Shown: positions 1 to 5,484, numbered from the stretch's first letter. The stretch: DNA of 7,414 nt from an uncultured Candidatus Peregrinibacteria bacterium (GCA_903822115.1 CAIJNU010000064.1:1-7414), one strand, 5' to 3'. Notes: generated by a model not told the origin, from the sequence alone. A program made the numbers and translations.

Positions 1-132
1 AGGATCGATGCGCTTGTAGCCGGCTTGTCGGGCGCGATGACGCACGGACTTCTTGATGTACGTCATGTACTGCTGATCCTCGGGGAGGACGTCGTGCGTG
101 CCCTTGGGTGTGCGGTAGGCGAGGTTGGACAT
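1..132 (-). CDS. hisS: Histidyl-tRNA synthetase, N-terminal fragment (cut by window edge)
   Basis: Charges tRNA-His with histidine in the cytoplasm; class II aminoacyl-tRNA synthetase. Only the first 44 residues are visible, read leftward from an ATG at 132 with no stop before the edge. They begin MSNLAYRTPKGTHDVLPED and end GYKRIDP. The stretch (R)TPKGTHDVLPED matches the family's almost invariant N-terminal signature (PrGtrDilP-type), and the spacing to the GYKRI-P segment that leads into motif 1 is as expected. ATG is the natural start because the signature lies only about ten residues inside it. No Shine-Dalgarno sequence precedes it; the upstream bases are CT-rich. The gene is divergent from fucI with a 245-bp shared upstream region. 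The tRNA it should charge, tRNA-His, lies about 5 kb away in this same window, probably by chance. Identification is strong despite the short fragment. Confidence 0.9.
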   Translation of the reverse strand, partial: MSNLAYRTPKGTHDVLPEDQQYMTYIKKSVRHRARQAGYKRIDP

Positions 133-188
133 GGACGAAGAGAAGAAGCTTGAATGAAGAAGACGCTACCATTTTTGGCACGAAGAGA

Positions 189-199
189 CAAGACTCTTG
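189..199. promoter_or_regulatory. Small palindrome in the hisS-fucI divergent spacer
   Basis: CAAGACTCTTG is a 5+1+5 inverted repeat between the two divergent genes. It could be an operator half-site pair or chance. The rest of 133-237 shows no clear promoter for hisS on the minus strand and no open reading frame worth calling. Confidence 0.2.
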
Positions 200-237
200 A
201 AAGGTTCTTGCAGGAAGATATCATCATTTACGAATAC

Positions 238-265
238 TTGACCAAAGAGGCAATAAGGATACAGT
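238..265 (+). promoter_or_regulatory. Putative sigma-70-type promoter of fucI
   Basis: TTGACC (238-243) and TACAGT (260-265) are separated by 16 bp. They match the -35 box at 5 of 6 positions and the -10 box at 4 of 6. The predicted transcription start, near 272, would lie just before the duplicated leader element, so both copies would be in the RNA. The same ATACAGT word serves as the -10 candidate before the gene at 2324. This is inferred from spacing and match only. Confidence 0.4.
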
Positions 266-275
266 CATACTAACC

Positions 276-359
276 GCAGATAACACTGTGGGTCCGCGAG
301 GAAAGTCTTTTGCGACCTGCAGATAGGAATCTGTGGGCTCGTGAGAGACGATCTTTCGC
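276..359 (+). repeat. Imperfect tandem duplication, two hairpins per copy, in the fucI leader
   Basis: Copy 1 (276-314) and copy 2 (319-359) share in the same order the words GCAGATA, CTGTGGG, a CG-GAG block, TCTTT and GC, with a period of about 43 bp. Each copy can fold into two hairpins. First hairpin: copy 1 pairs 274-279 with 286-291 (loop 280-285); copy 2 pairs 316-324 with 329-337 (loop AGGA, two G-U pairs). Second hairpin: copy 1 pairs 295-301 with 308-314, weakly, with three G-U pairs; copy 2 pairs 341-348 with 352-359 around loop CGA. Pairing is kept although many bases differ. That fits a duplicated structured RNA element or duplicated operator in the untranslated leader. It matches no riboswitch class I recognise. 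Confidence 0.6.
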
Positions 360-377
360 ATCACCGAAGTAACAACA

Positions 378-2162
378 ATGAAACGAGCAAATAATGCAAA
401 GCAATTCCAAAGACCGAACATTCTGGACGTCGATCGTCCGAAGGTCGGCATCATCATCTGCGGGGACTCCCGTCTCCGATCAGAAGCAGACAAGGCCGTT
501 CTGAGAAAGATGGCCGAAGCAGCAGCGGCACTGATCACCGGCAACATTCACCATGCCGATGGGGAACCAGTCAAATGCGTGATCTCCGACTTCGTCGGCG
601 GGCGCGCGGAGCTGGCGAGGTGTCAGGCCCTCTTTCGCAAAGAAAACGTCAGAGTGGTTCTCCATGTGAGTGCCTTCTGGTGCTACTGCGCGAGTGTCTT
701 GTGGCCCGATAAGAGGACACCTCAAGCAATCTGGGGTTTCAATGGAACCGACCGTCCGGGAGCGGTGTACGAGGCGGCAGCCTTGTCTCACTGTCTCGAT
801 ACCGGGGCGCGAGTCTTTGGCATCTACGGGCGCGATGTTCAGCCGTTCGACGAAACTGCCAATATCGCTGACGACGTCCGGGAGAAAATTCTGCACTTCG
901 TAAGCGTCGGCATGGTCGTTGCCACAATGCGTGGGATGAACTACCTCTCCGTTGGCGGCACCTCGATGGACATCAACGGTTCGATTCCCCGTCCCAAGTT
1001 GGTACGCGAGTACCTGGACATGGGGTTTGAGTTCATTGATATGGTCGAAGTCTTCGGCCGCATGGATCAGGGTGTGTACGATCAAGATGAATTCGAAGTC
1101 GCCAAGCAATGGGTGGCCGATCACTGCAAACCAGGGTTTGACCCGAACCCCGACGGCAGCAATCAAGACCAGCAGGTCGTTAGCGACAAGAGTGTGAAAA
1201 TGGCAATGATCATGATGGATCTCATGCGCGGTAACTCGCGTCTCAGCGATCTGTTCCCCGAGAAATCATTGGGCGTTCATGCCCTCTTCGCGGGGTATCA
1301 AGGCCAGCGTTGCACGGACTATACGGTCAACGGAGATTTCATGGAGGCCATCCTGAACTCTACCTTCGACTGGACCGGACAGCGCATCCCGTTTGTCACG
1401 GCGACCGAGAATGACGCGCTCAATGCCTTCTGCATGCTCTTTGGGCATCTCCTGACCGAGGGGGCGGCGCAGATCTTTGCTGATCTGCGTACGTTCTGGA
1501 GTCCGGAAGCGGTCGCCAAGGCCGCAAACGGATACATGCTCACGGGCTGGGCGGCGAATGGCCTCTTGCATCTCATCAACTCCGGCCCGGCCGCTTTGGA
1601 TGGGACGGGGCAGCAATCGCTTCCCGGCGGCACGCCCACCATGAAACCATGGTGGAAGGTGACGGACGAAGACGCCGATGCCTGCTTGGAAGCCACAACC
1701 TGGCACCCGGCAGACAAGGTGTACTTCCCGGGAGGGGGCCGGTCAACAAGGTATTGCACTCTCGGCGAAATGCCCTGCACCATGACCAGAATCCTCCTTG
1801 AGGAAGACGGGAATCTGGTGATGCATATCGTCGAGGGGTGGTCTGTTGAGTTGCCTGCAGAGGTGCATGAGGCACTCGACAACCGCACGAATCCGACGTG
1901 GCCTACCACATGGTTCGCCCCGCGTGGTTTGAATCCATACAAAACCATGAACGGTTGGGGTTCCAATCACTGCGTGGTCTCAGCAGGACACATCGGTCAG
2001 ATGCTCCGTTCACTCGCGGCGCTTCTGGGGATTCCGATTGGCATCACCAATCTGGATCCCTCGCAGATGTTCCTACCCGCCCAGTGGAACATCTACGGCG
2101 AAGAAGGGAAAGTGACCCAAGATGTCGCAATCGCGCGGCGGCTTGGTTCGCTCTACCGATAG
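378..2162 (+). CDS. fucI: L-fucose isomerase
   Basis: Cytoplasmic, Mn2+-dependent aldose-ketose isomerase converting L-fucose to L-fuculose; members also act on D-arabinose. The 594 residues match the known length of E. coli FucI (about 590) and align end to end as I recall that protein. Conserved blocks include IWGFNGTDRPGAVY (118-131), YLSVGGTSM (189-197), FAGYQGQR (304-311), LNSTFDW (326-332) and EGWSVELP (486-493). The three metal ligands are present: Glu344 in TATEND, Asp369 in IFADLRTFWSPEA, and His531 in GSNHCV; they correspond to E. coli Glu337, Asp361 and His528. The ATG at 378 fits the family N-terminus; upstream there is only a weak GAAG, no proper ribosome binding site. The gene stands alone: no fuculokinase, aldolase, permease or FucR-type regulator is visible, and a terminator follows directly. 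Regulation may lie in the duplicated leader. Function is well supported; the in vivo substrate is less certain. Confidence 0.95.
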   Translation: MKRANNAKQFQRPNILDVDRPKVGIIICGDSRLRSEADKAVLRKMAEAAAALITGNIHHADGEPVKCVISDFVGGRAELARCQALFRKENVRVVLHVSAFWCYCASVLWPDKRTPQAIWGFNGTDRPGAVYEAAALSHCLDTGARVFGIYGRDVQPFDETANIADDVREKILHFVSVGMVVATMRGMNYLSVGGTSMDINGSIPRPKLVREYLDMGFEFIDMVEVFGRMDQGVYDQDEFEVAKQWVADHCKPGFDPNPDGSNQDQQVVSDKSVKMAMIMMDLMRGNSRLSDLFPEKSLGVHALFAGYQGQRCTDYTVNGDFMEAILNSTFDWTGQRIPFVTATENDALNAFCMLFGHLLTEGAAQIFADLRTFWSPEAVAKAANGYMLTGWAANGLLHLINSGPAALDGTGQQSLPGGTPTMKPWWKVTDEDADACLEATTWHPADKVYFPGGGRSTRYCTLGEMPCTMTRILLEEDGNLVMHIVEGWSVELPAEVHEALDNRTNPTWPTTWFAPRGLNPYKTMNGWGSNHCVVSAGHIGQMLRSLAALLGIPIGITNLDPSQMFLPAQWNIYGEEGKVTQDVAIARRLGSLYR

Positions 2163-2196
2163 CACCAATTCAAGCGATATCACATCGTCTCTCACT

Positions 2197-2237
2197 GCAC
2201 CCCCTCCCGGCTCCGGCTAGGAGGGGGTGCTTTGATT
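2197..2237 (+). terminator. Intrinsic terminator after fucI
   Basis: A perfect 11-bp GC-rich stem (GCACCCCCTCC at 2197-2207 pairing with 2220-2230) closes a 12-nt loop and is followed by TTTGATT. It begins 35 bp after the fucI stop codon. The T tract is short, but the stem is very stable. Confidence 0.8.
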
Positions 2238-2281
2238 AATGGCTAAAGAATTTCTCATCCATTGCAGGAATGTAGATATAT

Positions 2282-2310
2282 TTGACATTACGATAAGTAA
2301 ATAATACAGT
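2282..2310 (+). promoter_or_regulatory. Putative promoter of the 112-aa gene, near-leaderless
   Basis: A perfect TTGACA (2282-2287) lies 17 bp before TACAGT (2305-2310) in an AT-rich stretch directly after the fucI terminator. The predicted start of transcription, near 2317, leaves only about 7 nt before the ATG at 2324, and no Shine-Dalgarno sequence is present. Confidence 0.55.
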
Positions 2311-2323
2311 TGTAAAGTCAAGT

Positions 2324-2662
2324 ATGAGCAATACATGGGAATCACCACTTGGCATGGATTTCTCCTCTCTCGTCCCCGGGCAGGAAGGGACAATCATTGA
2401 GCCGTATTCCGAAGCGAGGAATGGTTTCCCGACGGGTCGAGAAGTGCGCGCCACTTTTCCGGGAGGAGAGGCGGTTTTAGAAATCACGCGAGATACACAG
2501 ACCAACACGCGTGATGGTGTGGAATTTCCTGAAGGAGTACATCCGCCCCACGGTGGACCGAGGATTGAGAAGGGGATACTTCCTCCCGGCAATGATAAAG
2601 ATATTGTTGCCGTTGTTCGTTTCAGGGTTATGAAAGTGCTTGTCGCTCAGAATGTTGAGTGA
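2324..2662 (+). CDS. Hypothetical protein, 112 aa
   Basis: I do not recognise this protein. It is soluble-looking, with no signal peptide, no membrane segment and no cysteine. It is rich in Gly, Pro and acidic residues. An N-terminal segment with SLVPGQEG and FPTGREVRATFPGGEAVLEI (about 15-55) could be short beta strands. A Pro/Gly turn region (HPPHGGPRIEKGILPPGND, 73-91) follows, then a beta-like hydrophobic end (IVAVVRFRVMKVLVA, 94-108). Coding is supported by its own promoter, mixed wobble bases and natural codon choice; the overlapping minus-strand frame looks like a mirror of it. ATG at 2324 is preferred because the promoter fits it; Met11 is an alternative. It converges with the membrane-protein gene, with 11 bp between stop codons and no hairpin in that gap, so the two transcripts probably overlap. 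Confidence 0.6.
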   Translation: MSNTWESPLGMDFSSLVPGQEGTIIEPYSEARNGFPTGREVRATFPGGEAVLEITRDTQTNTRDGVEFPEGVHPPHGGPRIEKGILPPGNDKDIVAVVRFRVMKVLVAQNVE

Positions 2663-2673
2663 AAGTGACTTCT

Positions 2674-3150
2674 TCAAATCCGCGAAATGAGTTGCCACTG
2701 CAAGATCCAACTTCCCAGAAATTTACTTCCGACGATGACGACTAAGGCTACTGCCAAGTGCCAGGTGATGCTTCTCAGAGGATGAATGCATCTGCTTTTT
2801 GCGATTCTATGACTCAGAATGGCGAGGAGTGCCATGCCCCAGATCGAGGAGGCGATGAGAGCGGCATTCGGAGGGAGTAGCAGAACAATGGCTGCGAATG
2901 TCAGGACGAGCAGAAGTCGCACGGCGAAGTTTCCGAATGTAGATACGCTCACTTCCTTCACGGAAGCCCCTTCCGATTCCTTGTAGATATGAATGCTGAA
3001 CGAATCGGAAATATTGTCCGCGATGGCGAAGATGAGGAGACCCGTAATAATGCCGACTTTGGCATCGGCTCCCTGCGTGAGTCCCGCGATCAATCCCATG
3101 CTCGTGATGATTGCCGCCGTCGCGCCCATGCTGAATTTGTTCACGTTCAT
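2674..3150 (-). CDS. Small polytopic membrane protein resembling the VIT1/CCC1 family
   Basis: The predicted 158-residue inner-membrane protein has about five hydrophobic helices, near residues 10-27, 31-45, 74-93, 97-115 and 131-150. After the second helix comes a polar stretch, ADNISDSFSIHIYKESEGAS (44-63). It recalls the place in VIT1/CCC1-type Fe/Mn transporters where the second helix runs into the acidic metal-binding region (SMAxGEYxS-type). Asp45, Asp49, Glu58 and Glu60 are the candidate metal-side residues. The loop is short, so metal transport is a hypothesis from topology and a weak local match. The frame opens at a TTG at 3177, but the ATG at 3150 starts just before the first helix and is preferred. 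Neither start has a Shine-Dalgarno sequence. It lies 57 bp downstream of the GIY-YIG gene on the same strand and may be cotranscribed. An unrelated membrane protein remains possible. Confidence 0.65.
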   Translation of the reverse strand: MNVNKFSMGATAAIITSMGLIAGLTQGADAKVGIITGLLIFAIADNISDSFSIHIYKESEGASVKEVSVSTFGNFAVRLLLVLTFAAIVLLLPPNAALIASSIWGMALLAILSHRIAKSRCIHPLRSITWHLAVALVVIVGSKFLGSWILQWQLISRI

Positions 3151-3207
3151 TATCTGTTCGATTCTAGTGCATCTCAAAAATATTGCGAATGTCGGCGGCT
3201 AGAATCC

Positions 3208-3456
3208 TTACAGTAGGCCCTGAACAAGTTTCTCCTTCTTTGCTTTTGTCCATCCTTTCACTTGAGCTTCTCTCCTCCGAGCTTCTAGGAGCGTTGCAAA
3301 TTGCTCGTAATAGATAATCTTCACGGGTCGCCTAGCGCGTGTGAACCTTGCTCCATCTCCTCTGTTATGGGTGGTTTCTCTCTTCTTCACATCAATGCAT
3401 GATCCCGCGTAGAGGGAGTCGTCGTTGCATCGTGCGAGGTAGAAAAAATGCGGCAT
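3208..3456 (-). CDS. GIY-YIG nuclease superfamily protein, stand-alone 82 aa
   Basis: A single-domain GIY-YIG protein of the short UvrC-N-like/YhbQ type, probably a metal-dependent DNA endonuclease or a repair accessory; the target is unknown. The degenerate GIY-YIG pair is FFYL (4-7) and LYAG (15-18). It is followed by VKKRETTHNRGDGARFTRAR (23-42), the usual R-x3-H-N-x-G-x-GA-x-(Y/F)T-x-x-RRP pattern, then YYEQF (49-53) and EARRREAQVKGWTKAKK (58-74). Likely catalytic residues by family pattern are Tyr6, Tyr16, Arg26, His30 and Glu63. Length is normal and all key residues are present, so it looks intact. ATG at 3456 fits the family N-terminus; the preceding bases (CTCACCAAT) hold no ribosome binding site. 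Its upstream side is a hairpin-rich, gene-free island, which may carry its promoter. Such small proteins are often multi-copy and patchily distributed in CPR genomes. Confidence 0.88.
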   Translation of the reverse strand: MPHFFYLARCNDDSLYAGSCIDVKKRETTHNRGDGARFTRARRPVKIIYYEQFATLLEARRREAQVKGWTKAKKEKLVQGLL

Positions 3457-3474
3457 ATTGGTGAGACAGTGTAG

Positions 3475-3626
3475 CCCTTCGGCTCGTTCGTTTCACTCAC
3501 TCGCTCAGGGCATTCGACTCGGCAACTCAAAAAACGGTCGGAGCCCCGAGCACTTGCGAGGGGCGAAGACCATGAGCGAGGCTTTCGCGTTTCGAAAGCC
3601 GAGTCGAATGGGGAATGCGCTTCGCA
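3475..3626. repeat. Hairpin-rich repeat island upstream of the GIY-YIG gene
   Basis: Several inverted repeats are packed together. A perfect 13-bp pair, CATTCGACTCGGC (3511-3523) and its complement (3598-3610), encloses a GCCCC/GGGGC hairpin (3543-3547 with 3560-3564). Overlapping its right arm is a perfect 8-bp hairpin, GGCTTTCG/CGAAAGCC (3580-3587 with 3593-3600, loop CGTTT). CTCGCTCA (3500-3507) is complementary to TGAGCGAG (3573-3580). CCCTTCG...CTCAGGG (3475-3510) resembles the CCTTCGACAAGCTCAGG dispersed-repeat family. TGCG/CGCA (3616-3626) ends the island. Several pairings exclude each other. The whole gap 3457-3768 holds no convincing gene; 3627-3751 shows nothing notable. Confidence 0.6.
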
Positions 3627-3751
3627 AGGTTGCTATTTATCTCTCATCAAAACCCGCATCCAGTTCCTGGGGACCAATCAGAGGAGGATGGGGATGAATG
3701 TGCTGTAGATGGAATATATGCACGGGGTCAGAAGTGTTGAATTCACTAGCA

Positions 3752-3773
3752 GATGAGTCCGCTACGACTCATC
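3752..3773 (-). terminator. Hairpin overlapping the radical SAM stop codon
   Basis: GATGAGTC (3752-3759) pairs perfectly with GACTCATC (3766-3773) around a 6-nt loop. On the minus strand the TGA stop (3771-3769) sits inside the first arm. No T tract follows, so it is not a classic intrinsic terminator. It may mark or protect the mRNA 3' end. Confidence 0.4.
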
Positions 3774-5127
3774 GAGACACTGTATCGCCTGCTTCAATTT
3801 TCGCTATAGCTCGTGGCGATAGGAGCAACGTCTCCAGCGCCTCCTGTTCAAGCCCCTCGTGTTCTAGCCTTCGAATTTCATCGGCAGCCTCAACATCCCC
3901 TGCCATGGAAGCAAACATACGAGCCTTGAGAAAGTTCCTCTCAAGAAGGATGGTACTCAGAGTATGTTCTCGGGCATTCACACCTATGATCGCTTTCCGC
4001 ATGGCGTCGGGCCCATTCTCACCCAGCGGATATGCACCATGCGCTAGATGTATCGGACTGACATAGAATTTGTGATCGGCTCCGACGATGAGCACACCAT
4101 TACGATCAAGATGAAAATCGGGGGACGATATTGATTGTCTATAGTCAGCTGTGCGTCGATGGGCAGAGGAATTCTTAAGGAGCGCTCTTCCTCTCCCGAT
4201 GAGACTCACGGGATAAACGTCGATGCGAACAGATTTCCCTGGCATGAGTCGACCAAGATTCACTTCCCCTGTTGATTTAAGTTCGGGCGTCTGAACGAGC
4301 TGAAGTAGATTATTAAGACGAAGGAACTCAAACATTTCAAGAGAGCACGAAGGCGAAACTCTTCGACACAATTCCATCTCATCAGGTGACAATATCTGTT
4401 GTTCTTCCAACTGCCTCAGAAGAGTTGCGGGATCGATAGAGACGGGAACCTTCAACCATCTGTCGATAAACCGAACAGACGTTTTACCGCCATTCGATAA
4501 TTCGCGCATCAGTGTGGTCTCGATGTGTTGTTCTTTGTTCTCCTGATCAACGGCATCGAGAGCATTTTTCAATGCAGTAACTTTCTGTTTGGAGTCATTA
4601 CCTATAGAACCGATAACGAGGGTTAAACTCACATCCGCGGGACTACGAAGATGCTCCGAAATGATCCTTGCATGCGATGAAGGTGGGACCCCATGGTGGT
4701 ACGGATCAGTGCTGAGTCCGATGTGTAGCGGACTACAGTCTTCATGCTGCCTTTGTATGGATTCAATTCGCGCGAAGATCTCACAAACCTCACCCTTATC
4801 CTTTCCCCAATAACCGTTCGTCGTAATCTGGGGGACAATCCCAACCTTGTATGCGTGATCGATTCCCCGAAAGAGGAGTTCAGGTTCGAGAAATGGTTCG
4901 CCACCATAGAAGATGGCCGTCTGGAAATTCGTGTGCGCAGCATCATCCAATGCCCCAATCATCTGTTTCTCTTGCATGACTTCGGGACGATCTGGCCCAG
5001 CAGAAACGACACAATGCCTGCACTGAAGATTACAACGACGTGTGAGCTCTACCACGAGTACGGATGGAGCATAGGATTCACTGCCCGTTGTTTCTGGCTC
5101 AGGCAAAAGACTTTGACGTAAAGCCAT
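3769..5127 (-). CDS. Radical SAM protein lacking auxiliary-cluster cysteines
   Basis: Predicted cytoplasmic radical SAM enzyme, 452 aa; substrate unknown. The N-terminal core is clear. ELTRRCNLQCRHC carries the 4Fe-4S ligands Cys32, Cys36 and Cys39. FYGGEPFLEPE (73-83) is the SAM-binding GGE motif. ITTNGYWG (101-108) and LSTDPYHHGVPP (138-149) match the TNG and S-x-D-x-x-H strands of the fold. Toward the C-terminus, YPVSLIGRGRAL (305-316) and DRNGVLIVGADHKFYVSP followed by YPLGEN (341-371) look like the GRA, dG-x-vyPC and lGn landmarks of SPASM/twitch domains. The cysteines expected there are absent; only isolated Cys115, Cys131, Cys254 and Cys261 occur elsewhere. The last 60 residues look helical. 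ATG at 5127 places the cluster 32 residues in, as is usual. No precursor peptide or partner enzyme is adjacent. Family call is secure; the SPASM-remnant reading is inference. Confidence 0.9.
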   Translation of the reverse strand: MALRQSLLPEPETTGSESYAPSVLVVELTRRCNLQCRHCVVSAGPDRPEVMQEKQMIGALDDAAHTNFQTAIFYGGEPFLEPELLFRGIDHAYKVGIVPQITTNGYWGKDKGEVCEIFARIESIQRQHEDCSPLHIGLSTDPYHHGVPPSSHARIISEHLRSPADVSLTLVIGSIGNDSKQKVTALKNALDAVDQENKEQHIETTLMRELSNGGKTSVRFIDRWLKVPVSIDPATLLRQLEEQQILSPDEMELCRRVSPSCSLEMFEFLRLNNLLQLVQTPELKSTGEVNLGRLMPGKSVRIDVYPVSLIGRGRALLKNSSAHRRTADYRQSISSPDFHLDRNGVLIVGADHKFYVSPIHLAHGAYPLGENGPDAMRKAIIGVNAREHTLSTILLERNFLKARMFASMAGDVEAADEIRRLEHEGLEQEALETLLLSPRAIAKIEAGDTVSR

Positions 5128-5135
5128 AATTACAC

Positions 5136-5161
5136 TTTATAAACATTTTGTATTTCGTCAA
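5136..5161 (-). promoter_or_regulatory. Possible promoter of the radical SAM gene
   Basis: On the minus strand TTGACG (5161-5156) and TATAAA (5141-5136) lie in an AT-rich spacer between tRNA-His and the gene. The 14-bp spacing is too short for a good promoter, so one box may be wrong. The TATAAA box ends only 8 nt before the ATG, so a transcript from it would be leaderless or nearly so. Confidence 0.3.
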
Positions 5162-5213
5162 TGTGCAATGGGACGCTGTTTCCGATGAAGTGAGAAGTAG
5201 ATATTGAATAAAT

Positions 5214-5227
5214 GGCTTCTATAAGCC
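5214..5227 (-). terminator. Weak hairpin after tRNA-His
   Basis: On the minus strand GGCTT and AAGCC form a 5-bp stem with a 4-nt loop. A run of six T precedes it and ATTTATT follows. It starts 11 nt beyond the tRNA 3' end and could end the tRNA transcript, but the stem is short. Confidence 0.3.
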
Positions 5228-5238
5228 AAAAAATATAG

Positions 5239-5316
5239 TGGGGCGAGCGATGGGGTTCGAACCCACGACTTCCAGGACCACAACCTGGCGCTCTAACCAA
5301 CTGAGCTACGCTCGCC
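5239..5316 (-). tRNA. tRNA-His (anticodon GTG)
   Basis: All four arms fold. The acceptor stem is GCGAGCG/CGCTCGC; the D stem is GCTC/GAGC with loop AGTTGGTTA; the anticodon stem is CCAGG/CCTGG with loop TTGTGGT. The anticodon GTG is at 5281-5279. The T stem is GTGGG/CCCAT with loop TTCGAAC and one G-U pair. Histidine identity is confirmed by an encoded extra G at -1 (base 5316) facing C73 (5242). CCA is encoded in the DNA (5241-5239). There is no intron and the gene looks functional. No clear promoter is seen upstream (5317-5382). Confidence 0.97.
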
Positions 5317-5382
5317 ACAGAGTGAGATGATGATGAATGATCGACGTGGGGGTGAGAGCGCCGGCGCCCATTTGTTTCCCCG

Positions 5383-5449
5383 CTTCGCAGAGAGGAGCCA
5401 ACTGAGCGGAGCTTGTCCTGAGCTTGTCGAAGGACCCGCCACTGCGAAG
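5383..5449. repeat. Nested inverted repeat containing a PELVEG-type dispersed repeat
   Basis: CTTCGCAG (5383-5390) and CTGCGAAG (5442-5449) form perfect 8-bp arms. Between them is GAGCTTGTC repeated with an 11-bp period (5409-5417 and 5420-5428), running into GTCCT...AGGAC (5415-5419 with 5431-5435). The CCTGAGCTTGTCGAAGG core is a dispersed repeat met in many bacterial genomes; read as protein it gives PELVEG. It lies between two minus-strand transcripts, 36 bp past the stop codon of the PKD-protein gene, and may act as its 3' structure. A 10-bp palindrome GCGCCGGCGC sits nearby at 5358-5367. Confidence 0.65.
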
Positions 5450-5484
5450 AATCTTAATGGTATTTCTCGAGCTGTGCCAGAGAC

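Noticed and set aside
480..1966. Several minus-strand frames of 99-228 aa within fucI
   Set aside because: fucI is unmistakable on the plus strand along its full length; the opposite frames show no family motifs.
2236..2592. Minus-strand 118-aa frame opposite the 112-aa gene
   Set aside because: The plus-strand frame has a good promoter and better codon pattern; this frame runs into the AT-rich promoter region and looks like an antisense shadow.
2163..3768. CRISPR array or insertion sequence in the gene-poor middle
   Set aside because: No regularly spaced direct repeats and no transposase-like frame; the repeats seen are inverted and irregular.
3463..3789. Near-direct repeat GAGACA(G/C)TGTA at 3463-3473 and 3774-3784 flanking the hairpin gap, as if a target-site duplication
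   Set aside because: Too short and imperfect, the second copy lies within the radical SAM coding end, and no transposase or clear element ends are present.
3698..4066. Plus-strand 122-aa frame over the 3' end of the radical SAM gene
   Set aside because: Ser/Ala-rich shadow antisense to a recognised protein; its start lies in the hairpin gap with no promoter or ribosome binding site.
3769..5127. Possible use of UGA as a glycine codon
   Set aside because: Three genes (2324-2662, 2674-3150, 3769-5127) end sensibly at TGA, and no conserved Gly in the recognised proteins is encoded by an in-frame TGA.
5130..5318. Minus-strand 62-aa frame beginning with a VAQLVRAPGCG-like sequence
   Set aside because: It is the conceptual translation of tRNA-His and its flank, a well-known false ORF type; not a precursor peptide for the radical SAM enzyme.
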